A stretch of DNA of 64,000 bases from an uncultured Eubacteriales bacterium (GCA_900545885.1 URAF01000004.1:68813-132812), one strand, 5' to 3'. Numbered from the stretch's first letter, positions 54,069 through 63,582 are shown. A program made the numbers and translations. Notes: generated from the letters alone by a model not told the origin.

Positions 54069-56125
54069 GAAAAAGAGCATTCGTACTTGTCGTCGTTGTG
54101 CTTTCACTCTGCGCGGTGCTTTTCGCAGGGTGCAACTTCAAACAGACTTATCCTTCCGTGAACGAAATTTATCAGGCGTCGGCTTCGGGTGGTCAGATTA
54201 CGGGCGCGGAACTGCAAGTCGTTCTTCCCGAAGGGTGGGAAGTTTTCACCAGCGCGTCGAAAAACTATTCCAGCCACAAGGATTCCGACACGGGTTATAT
54301 TCCGTCCATAGACGCATACGTCGTGACCAACACGTCGCTTGACGTCATTTCGCTTGTCCGAACCACCAAAGGAACGGGCAAAACCGTGGGCGAACTGATT
54401 ATTCCGTCCTCTTACGCAATTCAAGCGGTGCACGTCGTCGGCGACCTCGTGAGCTTCCGCAGAACGACGAACGGTATTGAAGAGTACGGCGTATTCGACA
54501 AAAACGGCAAGGTTATGCTGAACTCCTCAAAGACGGAGAACACGTCAACGTCCACGCTTACTTCGGCAATCCGCGTGCTCGGCGGCGGACTGGTTGCGGT
54601 GAACCCCGCATACGACAAAGCTACGGTCGAGGACGGCAAAACGGGATATACTCCCATATACTGCGCGGGTACGGGCGAACTTGTTTGCCGCGTTAAAAAC
54701 CCCGGCGGCAGTCTGCTCAATATGTACGGTTTCGACGGCAGATATATTTCCGTCGAATATTCGGATTCTTCCAAAGGAACTTCGACTTACATTTACGACG
54801 TGCAGTCGGCAGGTGAGGGGGTTGTCAATCTCGACCCGCCCGCGTACGGTTCTTTCGAGAACGCAGGCGGTCTTTACAGCAACTTCTATTCCGAGTCCCT
54901 CTATCTCGGCGGCGGTAAATTTTACGTTCATCAGGAGTGGACTGTTGACTCCGACGAGGATTACACCTACCACTACGACGGCGATTATGCAAAAGTCGTG
55001 AGATATATCTACAACGCGGCGAACGACACAAAAACCGTCTATTCCTCGCCCTATATCTTCATCAACCTCGTAAGCCCTTATTACGACAACGACACGGACT
55101 ACCTGCAAGTCGGTTCGCCTTACACGCTGTCCAGCACGTTCAGTTACGCGTCGGGCGGAATGTTCTATGACAGCAGTTCCAAGAGTTTCAAAATCGAACC
55201 CGAAAAATTCATCAAAGACGGATACGCCGTTGCATTCTTCGGGCTTTACGTCCCCGCAAGCAAAGAGGCGGAATTCGACCAGTTCGTCATAGACCGCGAC
55301 CTCAACGTCGTTATGTCGCTGACGGGAAACATCGGCGTTAAAGTTGACGGAGCGCAAGATAGAGACAAAATCGGTTACTACGACCTCGTTATGCAAACCG
55401 TCGGCGGCTACACCTATTCGGCAATATCCCCCAGCGAACTGCGCGTTTATGACGGCGAAGGGAGTCTTGTGTTCAGCAAGTCCGACCGCGATTTCGTGAC
55501 GGTTGCATATCAGGACGGCATTTTCGTTACGTCGATTATGAACAGCGAAGGCGACGTTCTATACGGCGGCTATGACGAAAAAGGCAATCTCGTCATCGAC
55601 TTCAAATACAGCTATATCGAACCTTTCAGAGGGTTCTACACCTATGCGGTAACAGCGGAAGGCTCCAAACGGGTACTGCTCGGCAAAGACGGCGGTGAAG
55701 TTGCTGCTATGTCCGACGGAACGGCACCGTTTGCAAACGCCGCGACCAGCAACAGCAAACCCATACTCAAACGCGGTTGTTATATCACCAAAGCAACGGT
55801 CAACGGAACGACTTATTTCGGCGTATCCAACTATGACGTCAACGTTGACAATGCGGTCGTGATTCCTGCCGAACTCACTTCGTGCACCATATATATTCCC
55901 AATGCGGACAACAACAGCGTTTACGTGTTCGGACAGTACGAATCGGGCGGTCAGCAGTACGTCTACAAACTCACTGGAACGGAGAGTTTCGGTGCAGGTT
56001 CGGACGGCAAACTGAGCGACGGAGAGATTGCCGCGATAGTCGTGTGCAGCGTGATAGGCGCAGGTGCGATTGTGGCGGTTGCTGTCGTGGTATCGAAGAA
56101 TAAAAAGGCTAAAAAAGCCGAGTAA
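54065..56125 (+). CDS. Large unknown lipoprotein with C-terminal membrane helix
   Basis: It has 686 aa. The signal ends in lipobox LFAGC (Cys23). The long extracellular part is rich in Tyr, Ser, Thr and Asp, with repeated beta strands of the WD/propeller type (VFDKNGKVML, RVYDGEGSLVF, GYDEKGNLVI); no catalytic motif is visible. A membrane helix (about 655-678) and a lysine tail (KNKKAKKAE) follow. Like the gene at 44501-45175 it would be fixed at both ends. Its ATG overlaps the recO stop, so it is expressed with the cluster. Function unknown. Confidence 0.8.
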   Translation: MRKRAFVLVVVVLSLCAVLFAGCNFKQTYPSVNEIYQASASGGQITGAELQVVLPEGWEVFTSASKNYSSHKDSDTGYIPSIDAYVVTNTSLDVISLVRTTKGTGKTVGELIIPSSYAIQAVHVVGDLVSFRRTTNGIEEYGVFDKNGKVMLNSSKTENTSTSTLTSAIRVLGGGLVAVNPAYDKATVEDGKTGYTPIYCAGTGELVCRVKNPGGSLLNMYGFDGRYISVEYSDSSKGTSTYIYDVQSAGEGVVNLDPPAYGSFENAGGLYSNFYSESLYLGGGKFYVHQEWTVDSDEDYTYHYDGDYAKVVRYIYNAANDTKTVYSSPYIFINLVSPYYDNDTDYLQVGSPYTLSSTFSYASGGMFYDSSSKSFKIEPEKFIKDGYAVAFFGLYVPASKEAEFDQFVIDRDLNVVMSLTGNIGVKVDGAQDRDKIGYYDLVMQTVGGYTYSAISPSELRVYDGEGSLVFSKSDRDFVTVAYQDGIFVTSIMNSEGDVLYGGYDEKGNLVIDFKYSYIEPFRGFYTYAVTAEGSKRVLLGKDGGEVAAMSDGTAPFANAATSNSKPILKRGCYITKATVNGTTYFGVSNYDVNVDNAVVIPAELTSCTIYIPNADNNSVYVFGQYESGGQQYVYKLTGTESFGAGSDGKLSDGEIAAIVVCSVIGAGAIVAVAVVVSKNKKAKKAE

Positions 56126-56143
56126 TTCGGCGTCGGTGAAATC

Positions 56144-57130
56144 GTGGAAACCAAAATCGTAAAAGCAGAACAAGGACTTGACGAAGCCGTTTCGCTCATA
56201 AAAAGCGGTGAATTGGTGGTATTTCCCACTGAAACCGTGTACGGACTGGGCGCGGACGCATTCAATGCGGAAGCCGTTGCAAAGATATTCGAAGCAAAGG
56301 GCAGACCGCAGGACAACCCGCTCATCGTGCATATATCCGACGTCGGACAAGTAAAGGAAATCGCATCGGAAGTTCCCGAAGCTTTCTACGAACTTGCCAG
56401 CAGGTTTATGCCGGGCGCGCTTACGGTGGTTTTGCCCAAATCCGACAAAATCCCCGACATTGTCACCGCAGGCGGAAATACCGTTGCCGTGCGTATGCCC
56501 GACAATGTTTACGCAAGAGAACTCATCGCAAAGTCAAAGCCGCTTGCCGCACCTTCGGCAAACCGCAGCAAACACGTTTCGCCGACAACGGCGCAGCACG
56601 TATTCGACGACCTCAACGGCAAAATTCCGCTCATTCTGGACGGCGGTCCCTGCGGAGTGGGGATTGAGTCGACCGTGCTTGACCTGACTTCGGAGTTTCC
56701 GACGGTACTGCGTCCCGGTGCCGTTACTGCCGAAATGCTGTCCGAGGTTCTAGGCAGAGTGGACGGGTTCAAAGGCGCGCCTATAAAGGTTGCGAAATCG
56801 CCCGGTATGAAATATGAACACTACGCGCCTGTGGTGACCACCGTTGCCGCCGAAAGCGTCGAAAGCGCGACGGAGTGTTACGACCGAGCGGTCAAAGAGG
56901 GAAGAAACCCCGTTCTCGTTTTCCGTGACATCTACCGCGACGTTACAAAGGAAAGAAACATCGTTTCTCTCGGAGTTACGGCGGAAGATTATATGCGCAA
57001 CGTCTATTCCGCTTTGCGTTCCGCAGAAAAAGATTACGACCTCATCATAGTTGAGATTATGCAGGGCGACGGAGTGGAAAAATCTGTTATGAACCGCGTT
57101 ATGAAAGCCGCGGGCGGAAAAACGGTATGA
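56144..57130 (+). CDS. ywlC: Threonylcarbamoyl-AMP synthase (Sua5/YwlC)
   Basis: It makes threonylcarbamoyl-AMP for the t6A37 tRNA modification. It has 328 aa from GTG 56144. The YrdC domain shows VFPTETVYGLGADAF and KGRPQDNPLIVHI, and a C-terminal Sua5 domain follows a linker, as in the long form. The stop overlaps the next ATG. In B. subtilis the homologue also sits close to ywlE. Confidence 0.95.
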   Translation: METKIVKAEQGLDEAVSLIKSGELVVFPTETVYGLGADAFNAEAVAKIFEAKGRPQDNPLIVHISDVGQVKEIASEVPEAFYELASRFMPGALTVVLPKSDKIPDIVTAGGNTVAVRMPDNVYARELIAKSKPLAAPSANRSKHVSPTTAQHVFDDLNGKIPLILDGGPCGVGIESTVLDLTSEFPTVLRPGAVTAEMLSEVLGRVDGFKGAPIKVAKSPGMKYEHYAPVVTTVAAESVESATECYDRAVKEGRNPVLVFRDIYRDVTKERNIVSLGVTAEDYMRNVYSALRSAEKDYDLIIVEIMQGDGVEKSVMNRVMKAAGGKTV

Positions 57131-57573
57131 AAATCACTTTTGTATGCACGGGCAATACCTGCCGCAGTCCTATGCTTATGGCGATGTTTTCCGACTACGC
57201 GCGGAAAGTCGGTTTCGACTGCGTCACGGACAGCGCGGGTATTATGGGCGGGGGAAGTCCCGTCAACCCGAAAACGGTTTGCGTTTTGCGTGCAAGGGGT
57301 ATCGACGTCGGCGATTACACAAGCAAGGTTTTTGACGGAAAACTTGCAGAGGAGTCCGATTTTGTCTTCACGATGACGGAAGAACAAAAACACTATCTTT
57401 CCGACAACTACAAGAACGCGCGGGTAGAGTGTCTGGACTTATTCGGCGGCAAGGAAGTACCCGACCCTTACGGAATGGAACAGAGCGCGTACGACGCTGT
57501 CGGCGACGTGTTCGAAGGAATGCTTGCGGGCATATTGGAGTACGTGGAAAAGAACGCGCGGGACAAAAAGTAG
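57127..57573 (+). CDS. ywlE: Low-molecular-weight phosphatase, probably YwlE-like protein-arginine phosphatase
   Basis: It has 148 aa. The catalytic loop is CTGNTCRSP and the general acid lies in DPYG. In the family, Thr in the fourth position after the catalytic Cys (C-x-G-N-T) marks the arginine phosphatase YwlE, while tyrosine phosphatases usually have Ile. The position next to the Sua5 gene matches the ywlC-ywlE neighbourhood. No arginine kinase mcsB is in the window. Confidence 0.9.
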   Translation: MKITFVCTGNTCRSPMLMAMFSDYARKVGFDCVTDSAGIMGGGSPVNPKTVCVLRARGIDVGDYTSKVFDGKLAEESDFVFTMTEEQKHYLSDNYKNARVECLDLFGGKEVPDPYGMEQSAYDAVGDVFEGMLAGILEYVEKNARDKK

Positions 57574-57762
57574 AACGACAAATAAGCCGTCAAATAAAAA
57601 ATAAAACTGCGGCAAAGCAGCAATGTTTTTAAGTCCTGTTGTGTGACCGAAAAAACCGCGATAGAAGCGGAATATTTTGTGCAAAAAACTGTGACACATT
57701 GCCGTAAACGGAAAGCGCTGTAAAAAGAAACCGTGTATCAAACGAAAAAGTATGTAAATAAC

Positions 57763-57794
57763 AAAATCCACCGTTTTTGCGGTGGATTTTTTTT
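57763..57794. terminator. Terminator between convergent genes
   Basis: AAAATCCACCG (57763-57773) pairs with CGGTGGATTTT (57780-57790), with a T-run to 57794. It has an A-run on the other side, so it can serve both strands. The 57574-57869 gap has nothing else recognisable. Confidence 0.9.
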
Positions 57795-57869
57795 CGTGAC
57801 GGAAACGCCGTTTCCGCACGGACAGTATGAACAATTTTCAAAATTCTGACCTGCCTTTGTTGGGTCGGT

Positions 57870-58352
57870 TTACAGTCCCGCAAGCAGTTCCTTGAATATT
57901 TTGATGTGCAGTTCCTCATCGAGGATTATGCGTTCGAGCAGAAGTTTTACGCTTTCCGTTTTCAGGTTGAGCACCGTTCTTTCGTAGTTGAGTATTGCCG
58001 TTTCTTCGCCTACGATGTTCTGTTGGAGATATTTTTTCGGGTCCAGCGTGTAGTTGGCAAAACTCCCGTTCCAGTACGTTCTGCCGCCCATTACGGGATA
58101 GCCGCCCAACTTGAATATCGTTTCGCCCAGAAGTTCGTGATGGTGCATTTCGCATTTCGCAATACCGATGAGCGCGTCGGCAAGTTCTTTGTTTTTCTGC
58201 GTTATGTAGTTCTGAAAACAGTATGTTGTCACCGCGGTAAGTTCTCCCGCGGGTCCGCCGTAGTTCGGCATGAGAAGTTTGCTGTCCGCGAGGTTTTCCG
58301 CGGGTTCGACTTCGGGATAGGGCAGTTCACAGCAATAGAGTTTTGCGTCCAT
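57870..58352 (-). CDS. Ferritin-like diiron domain protein
   Basis: The start is the ATG at 58352 with AGGAGG upstream, giving 160 aa; the longer frame to 58445 has no such site. The four-helix ferritin-like core shows metal ligands: Glu in PAGELTAV, E-x-x-H in KCEMHHHE, Glu in GEETAILNYE and E-x-x-H in LDEELHIKIF. It may store or redox-cycle iron or manganese, or act as a peroxidase or catalase; the exact subfamily is not clear. Monocistronic, ending at the shared terminator. Confidence 0.82.
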   Translation of the reverse strand: MDAKLYCCELPYPEVEPAENLADSKLLMPNYGGPAGELTAVTTYCFQNYITQKNKELADALIGIAKCEMHHHELLGETIFKLGGYPVMGGRTYWNGSFANYTLDPKKYLQQNIVGEETAILNYERTVLNLKTESVKLLLERIILDEELHIKIFKELLAGL

Positions 58353-58461
58353 TTGCGCCTCCTCGTTTTTTCTCAATATATGAACCCGCGCCCTTCTTGG
58401 TGAAACTTCCCGAGCCTTTTGCATGTTTTTGACCTTTCGCCGCACATTTTCGTAAATACGC

Positions 58462-58490
58462 TTGCCAAATATAAATTATTGTGATAGACT
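58462..58490 (+). promoter_or_regulatory. Promoter of secG
   Basis: TTGCCA (58462-58467) and TAGACT (58485-58490) are 17 bp apart, just before AGGAGG and the ATG. The leader is about 20 nt. Confidence 0.75.
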
Positions 58491-58516
58491 TTTTTAGACT
58501 TATCAGGAGGTAAAAG

Positions 58517-58837
58517 ATGCTGGATAACGCGCTTTACACAATTCTTGCCGCGGCTTCCGACCGTCCCGGCGGTTCGATTCCCCAAGAGGTAAGAGAAGCA
58601 GTTTTAATAGCATTTATGATTATGATGCTCATAGCGTCGATTGCTATGATCGTCATCGTATTGATGCAAAAGGGTACCAGTGATAACGTCGGAGTCATTT
58701 CCGGTGCGTCCGATACTTACTACGGCAGAAACAAGGAAAAGGGCAAGGAAGGCACGCTCAAAAAGGTTACGTTCATACTGTTCGCGTTTCTTCTCGTCTG
58801 CTCGGTCATCTGCTTCGTGGTCGGCGCAATCGCATAA
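58517..58837 (+). CDS. secG: Preprotein translocase subunit SecG
   Basis: It has 106 aa and two membrane helices (about 27-50 and 84-104). The conserved IVIVLMQKGTSDNVGVISG segment in the loop after helix 1 is a SecG signature. SecG helps SecYE-SecA export. In Bacillus secG is followed by rnr and smpB; here rnr is missing and a terminator and a new promoter separate it from smpB. Confidence 0.95.
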   Translation: MLDNALYTILAAASDRPGGSIPQEVREAVLIAFMIMMLIASIAMIVIVLMQKGTSDNVGVISGASDTYYGRNKEKGKEGTLKKVTFILFAFLLVCSVICFVVGAIA

Positions 58838-58854
58838 TTCGTCCAAAATCGACG

Positions 58855-58879
58855 AGCGACTCCGCAAGGAGTCGCTTTT
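58855..58879 (+). terminator. Intrinsic terminator after secG
   Basis: AGCGACTCC pairs with GGAGTCGCT around GCAA, with TTTATTTTATTT following. Confidence 0.88.
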
Positions 58880-59060
58880 ATTTTATTTCGGCGCGTAAAC
58901 ATCGCCCGCGAGTAACGCTCATCAAAGACGGTAACGCTTGACGACAGCAACTCCCGACGGCAACACCGCCCGAAAGCAACTGCGGCACGGTCACTCGGTG
59001 CCCAATCGAATATTTCGGCGTACTGACAGACGTTCGGTAAATATGTTGCGGGAATAAAGG

Positions 59061-59089
59061 TTGATATTTATAGCAATAAGTTATATTAT
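59061..59089 (+). promoter_or_regulatory. Promoter of smpB-metY-metA
   Basis: TTGATA (59061-59066) and TATTAT (59084-59089) are 17 bp apart. The leader is about 80 nt. No SAM or methionine riboswitch fold is apparent before metY. The 58838-59174 gap otherwise holds only the secG terminator. Confidence 0.8.
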
Positions 59090-59174
59090 ATAAGTTGACG
59101 CGTATCGGCGCGCAGGCGATTGCGGAAACGTCCGAAAAGTAAGGGAAAGGACAATCCGAGCCGCACGGTGGAAT

Positions 59175-59627
59175 ATGAAAATCATTGCAACCAACAAAAA
59201 AGCCTATCACGATTATTTCGTCGAGGACACATACGAAGCGGGCATTGTACTTGTCGGCACGGAAGTCAAATCCGTGCGTCTAGGTGCAGTCAATCTCCGC
59301 GACAGTTTCGCCATAATCAAAAACGGCGAGGTGTTTATGGTAGGCGCGCATATTTCGCCTTACGAAAAGGGCAGTTACTTCAACGTAGACCCCCGCCGCA
59401 ACAGGAAACTTCTTCTCAACAAAGCCGAAATCAGAAAGCTGAAAGCAAAAACCGAACAGAAAGGTTATACGCTCGTGCCTTTGAAACTTTACTTCAAAGA
59501 CAGCCTTGTAAAAGTCGAACTCGGTCTTTGCCGAGGCAAGGAACTGCACGACAAACGCGAAAGCATAAAGCGCAAGGAAGAAGCGCGCAAAATCGACAGA
59601 ATAAAGAAAGAATACAATACGAGGTAA
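59175..59627 (+). CDS. smpB: tmRNA-binding protein SmpB
   Basis: SmpB carries tmRNA to stalled ribosomes in trans-translation. It has 150 aa: starting NKKAYHDYFVEDTYEAGIVL, with GTEVKSVRLG and the basic C-terminal KRKEEARKIDRIKKEYN tail. The tmRNA gene ssrA, often adjacent, is not seen in the window. Confidence 0.97.
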   Translation: MKIIATNKKAYHDYFVEDTYEAGIVLVGTEVKSVRLGAVNLRDSFAIIKNGEVFMVGAHISPYEKGSYFNVDPRRNRKLLLNKAEIRKLKAKTEQKGYTLVPLKLYFKDSLVKVELGLCRGKELHDKRESIKRKEEARKIDRIKKEYNTR

Positions 59628-59656
59628 TAACCGTATTGCCCCGTAAAGGAGATACT

Positions 59657-60934
59657 ATGAGCAAAATCGAAACAATTTGCGTTCAGGGCGGATACACTCC
59701 CGGTAACGGCGAACCCAGACAAATACCGATTATTCAAAGCACGACTTTCAAATACGACACCAGCGAAGATATGGCAAAGTTGTTCGATTTGGAAGCCAGC
59801 GGATATTTTTATACCCGTCTCCAAAATCCCACCAACGACTATGTTGCGGCGAAAATCTGCCAGATGGAAGGCGGTTCTGCGGCAATGCTTACGTCTTCGG
59901 GACAGGCGGCAAACTTTTTCAGCGTTTTCAACATTGCGGGTCACGGCGACCACATCGTGTCCAGCTCCGCGATTTACGGCGGTACTTACAACCTTTTTGC
60001 CGTCACGATGAAACGTATGGGCATTGACTTCACCTTCGTGTCGCCCGACGCCAGCGAAGAGGAACTCAACGCCGCTTTCCGTCCCAACACCAAAGCGTTG
60101 TTCGGCGAAACCATTGCAAACCCCGCGCTTACCGTTCTCGACATCGAGAAGTTCGCAAAAGTCGCTCACGCACACGGAGTTCCGTTCATCATCGACAACA
60201 CGTTTGCAACTCCCGTCAACTGCCGTCCGATAGAGTGGGGCGCCGACATCGTCACGCACTCTACCACAAAATACATGGACGGACACGGCGCTGCAGTCGG
60301 CGGCTGTATCGTCGACAGCGGCAAGTTCGACTGGAAAGCGCACGCCGACAAGTATCCCGGACTTTGCACTCCCGACGACAGCTATCACGGCATTACTTAC
60401 GTCGAGAAGTTCGGAAACGGCGGAGCATTCATCACCAAAGCCACGGCACAACTCATGCGCGACTTCGGTTGCATTCAGTCGCCGCAGAACGCATTTTTGC
60501 TCAACCTCGGACTGGAGAGCCTGCACGTCCGTATGCAGCGTCATTGCGAGAACGCGCTCAAAATCGCGCAGTTCCTCGAAAACGACGACAGAGTGGCATG
60601 GGTTACTTACTGCGGACTCGAAGGCGACAAGTACCATAAACTTGCGGAAAAATATCTTCCCAACGGTTCTTGCGGTGTAGTCAGTTTCGGCGTAAAAGGC
60701 GGAAGAAAAGCAGCCGAAAACTTTATGAAACACCTCAAAATCATTGCCATCGAAACCCACGTTGCCGACGCGCGTTCGTGCTGCCTGCACCCCGCAAGCG
60801 CAACGCACCGCCAGATGAACGACGAGGAACTTTACGCCGCAGGCGTATCGCCCGACCTTGTCAGACTTTCCGTCGGTCTGGAAAACGCCGACGACCTTAT
60901 CAACGACGTAAAACAGGCTCTGGACAAAATCTGA
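59657..60934 (+). CDS. metY: O-acetylhomoserine sulfhydrylase
   Basis: It converts O-acetylhomoserine and sulfide to homocysteine with PLP. ATG 59657 follows AAAGGAG; the same frame is open far upstream across smpB, which is rejected. The length is 425 aa. Marks are the YTRLQNPTND loop, the DNTFATP segment and the PLP lysine in HSTTKYMDGHG. It is followed by metA, which supplies the substrate. Confidence 0.95.
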   Translation: MSKIETICVQGGYTPGNGEPRQIPIIQSTTFKYDTSEDMAKLFDLEASGYFYTRLQNPTNDYVAAKICQMEGGSAAMLTSSGQAANFFSVFNIAGHGDHIVSSSAIYGGTYNLFAVTMKRMGIDFTFVSPDASEEELNAAFRPNTKALFGETIANPALTVLDIEKFAKVAHAHGVPFIIDNTFATPVNCRPIEWGADIVTHSTTKYMDGHGAAVGGCIVDSGKFDWKAHADKYPGLCTPDDSYHGITYVEKFGNGGAFITKATAQLMRDFGCIQSPQNAFLLNLGLESLHVRMQRHCENALKIAQFLENDDRVAWVTYCGLEGDKYHKLAEKYLPNGSCGVVSFGVKGGRKAAENFMKHLKIIAIETHVADARSCCLHPASATHRQMNDEELYAAGVSPDLVRLSVGLENADDLINDVKQALDKI

Positions 60935-60958
60935 TACAGCGCCTTAAAGGAGAACAAA

Positions 60959-61888
60959 GTGCCGATTATCATTCCGAAAGACATACCTGCATACGAGAAT
61001 TTGCGCAAAGAAAAGATTTTCGTCATGGACTCCGTGCGTGCGGTCACGCAGGATATCCGACCCCTCGAAGTTGCAATCGTCAACCTCATGCCCACAAAGG
61101 AAGTGACGGAAACCCAGCTCATGCGCCTTCTCGGCAATACGCCGTTGCAGGTCAATATTCACCTCATAGGAACAGCAAGCTACAAGAGTACGCACGTGTC
61201 CGAAGCGCATATGCAGAAGTTTTACCGCACGCTTTCCGAGGTCAAGAAAATGAAGTTCGACGGAATGATAGTCACGGGCGCGCCCGTCGAAACCATACCG
61301 TTTGAAGACGTCAAATATTGGAACGAACTTGTCGAAATCATGGATTTTGCGCGTGAAAACGTGACGAGCACGATATATATCTGCTGGGGAGCGCAGGCGG
61401 CGCTGTACCATTTCTACGGTATAGGCAAACAACTGCTTGACAAAAAACTCTTTGGCATTTTCCCGACGCACGCAATGCAGGAAAACGATATGCTGCTCAA
61501 AGGAATGGACGACACGTTCTACATTCCGCATTCGCGTCATACGCGCATTGACGAAGAAGCTCTGCGCAAGTGCGACGACGTCAAAATCCTTGCGACTTCT
61601 CCCGAGGCGGGCATAACCATTGCAAAGACCCACGACAACCGTTCGTTCTTCTTTACGGGACACGCGGAGTACGACAGGTTCACACTCCGCAACGAGTATC
61701 AACGCGACCTTGACAAAGGACTGGACATCGAACCGCCCAAAAACTATTTTGTCAACGACGACCTCGAAATCGTGGATATGAAATGGAAGTCGACGGCAAA
61801 CCTGCTTTTCTACAACTGGCTGAACTATTACGTCTATCAGGTCACGCCTTACGAGATACTCGAAGTCGGCTCAAAAGCAGGCGAGTAA
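60959..61888 (+). CDS. metA: Homoserine O-acetyltransferase (MetA family)
   Basis: The start is GTG 60959 after AAAGGAG; 309 aa. The catalytic residues fit the family: Cys142 in YICWGAQA, His235 and Glu237 in TGHAEYD. Residue 111 in TGAPVET is Glu, the residue reported to select acetyl-CoA instead of succinyl-CoA (Gly). This agrees with the metY next to it. The pair makes homocysteine by the acetyl route. Confidence 0.95.
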   Translation: MPIIIPKDIPAYENLRKEKIFVMDSVRAVTQDIRPLEVAIVNLMPTKEVTETQLMRLLGNTPLQVNIHLIGTASYKSTHVSEAHMQKFYRTLSEVKKMKFDGMIVTGAPVETIPFEDVKYWNELVEIMDFARENVTSTIYICWGAQAALYHFYGIGKQLLDKKLFGIFPTHAMQENDMLLKGMDDTFYIPHSRHTRIDEEALRKCDDVKILATSPEAGITIAKTHDNRSFFFTGHAEYDRFTLRNEYQRDLDKGLDIEPPKNYFVNDDLEIVDMKWKSTANLLFYNWLNYYVYQVTPYEILEVGSKAGE

Positions 61889-62040
61889 AGCGTGCCGTTG
61901 AACTTGTTTCTTTGAAGTTATCGTAGCGCCCGTGCGATTTGTTGTCAGTCTTTAATTGCCTGAAAAACAAAAGTCGTGCGGGAGTGCGAATAAGTAAGAA
62001 ATAATAACAAGTTTTCAAAATAACAATTTTATCAAATCAA

Positions 62041-62065
62041 AAAGCACCGATAATCGGTGCTTTTT
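62041..62065. terminator. Bidirectional terminator between metA and the MFS gene
   Basis: AAAGCACCGA (62041-62050) pairs with TCGGTGCTTT (62054-62063) around TAA, with further T to 62065 on the plus side and A-rich sequence upstream for the minus side. Confidence 0.88.
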
Positions 62066-62121
62066 CGATGTTTGACGATTTGTGTTAAGACACAACCGAA
62101 ATGTGTCGGACAGTATAGCTT

Positions 62122-63561
62122 TTATTCCGCCTTGTCGGTTTCGGACGCATCTGCGGTTTCGGCAACAGTGTCGGAGACGTTCTCCGTCAAAGCGTCGTCC
62201 GCCGCATTTTCGTTTTCTTTTTCTGCGAGCAGAGAAGTGCGAAGTCTGTCTGCGTCTTTTCTTACGAAGAAAACGGGAATGAACGCAAGCAGGGCGATTA
62301 TAGCTGCTGCAAGGAAAATTTCAAACGGCGGTTTGGTGGTTGTGCTGTCCATTGAGTCGAAAGAGTTTATACCGATTGCAAGCGTAATCAGCGGACCTAT
62401 TATCATGGGAATAAGGACGGTGAAGCACATTCTCACACCTTGGAAACGTCCTTCGAAACCTTTGGGAATGTAGTCCTGAAACGCTGCGGTAAGTCCGCCG
62501 GCAAGGCAGAGCATAGTTCCGAGCATTATCGTGCCGCCGACGTAAAGTAAAGGCAGGTATGCAGATTGTGACATGAACTTCATCAGGTATACAATCAGCG
62601 TTCCGACAACCACGACAGCAACAAGGGGGAGATAGAAGTTCTTTCTTCCGAACTTGTCGAACAGGACGCCCATTCCTCCCGTAATTGCCGCCGAAAGAAC
62701 AATGACCACTGCAAGAGGAACGAGATAGTCCGTTATGCCGAGCGTCACCGTTACGAAACTGATGAGGTAGGACATGAAAGTCTGTTGCGCAATTCCGATA
62801 AGGCAGAGCGCGGACAGACAGACGTACATCATTTTGTTGGATTTGATGACGTTCGGACGGAAACCGTAGAATGTTTCTTTCAGATAGTTGGGGTTGGGGT
62901 TTTTGACAATGTCGGGCGCGTCTTTGAGCATGAATGCCGACAGCAAGCCCGTAACCATGGGGATGACGCCCAGAATTATGAAGAATATGGTGTAGTTGCC
63001 TTTGTCGAATGTGAACATGGCAATCACAATCGTAACGACGGTTGCAAGAACGGGCATAACGGAAAGTATGGTGTTGACTTTTCCGCGGTTGGTGACGTCG
63101 GTTACGTCCGCAACCCAGGCGTTGAAAGCCGCGTCGTTTGCCGTCGAACCCGCAAAGGTCATTATGCAGTCGAATATGACGAGCAACGCGATTATAAGTC
63201 CGCCTTCGCTTGACTCGAAGTTAATCGGGATTGCGGCAAACAGCATAATCGTCGCACCCCAGAACAGATAGCCGATTGTAATAAAGGGTTTGCGTTTTCC
63301 CACTTTGTCGCACAGCCCGCCCATAAATATGGTCGTGACTGTCGCCGTTATGGCGGAGAAAATTACCATGAGCGTGGTTGCGACGTAATACATATTGCCA
63401 AACTTAGCGGTCTCGGCAAAAAGTTTTTGCGCAAACGTCGCGAAATACATGTTTTCCACAACCCATGCAATCTGACCGATAAGCCCGAAAAGCAGGGCGT
63501 TTGTCCAGATTTTTTTGCCCAAAGGAGTGGATTTGATTTGAATGGAATTGACAGCAGACAT
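62122..63561 (-). CDS. MFS transporter, sugar/cation symporter-like
   Basis: It has 479 aa and about twelve membrane helices. GGLCDKVGKRKPFITIGYLFW between helices 2 and 3 is the MFS/GPH-type loop with D-x3-G-[KR]-[RK]. DFTFAGSTAND-like FAGSTANDAAFNAWVADVTD lies in the fourth to fifth helix. The C-terminal tail is acidic and cytoplasmic. The substrate is probably a sugar or glycoside, but this is only a family-level guess. It stands alone with a near-consensus promoter. Confidence 0.85.
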   Translation of the reverse strand: MSAVNSIQIKSTPLGKKIWTNALLFGLIGQIAWVVENMYFATFAQKLFAETAKFGNMYYVATTLMVIFSAITATVTTIFMGGLCDKVGKRKPFITIGYLFWGATIMLFAAIPINFESSEGGLIIALLVIFDCIMTFAGSTANDAAFNAWVADVTDVTNRGKVNTILSVMPVLATVVTIVIAMFTFDKGNYTIFFIILGVIPMVTGLLSAFMLKDAPDIVKNPNPNYLKETFYGFRPNVIKSNKMMYVCLSALCLIGIAQQTFMSYLISFVTVTLGITDYLVPLAVVIVLSAAITGGMGVLFDKFGRKNFYLPLVAVVVVGTLIVYLMKFMSQSAYLPLLYVGGTIMLGTMLCLAGGLTAAFQDYIPKGFEGRFQGVRMCFTVLIPMIIGPLITLAIGINSFDSMDSTTTKPPFEIFLAAAIIALLAFIPVFFVRKDADRLRTSLLAEKENENAADDALTENVSDTVAETADASETDKAE

Positions 63562-63582
63562 AGTTCCTCCTTATCTATAGTT

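Noticed and set aside
59120..59656. 179-codon N-terminal extension of metY
   Set aside because: It overlaps all of smpB in another frame; AAAGGAG before ATG 59657 sets the start.
59090..59656. SAM riboswitch for metY-metA
   Set aside because: Only 29 nt separate smpB and metY, and the smpB leader shows no recognisable riboswitch core.
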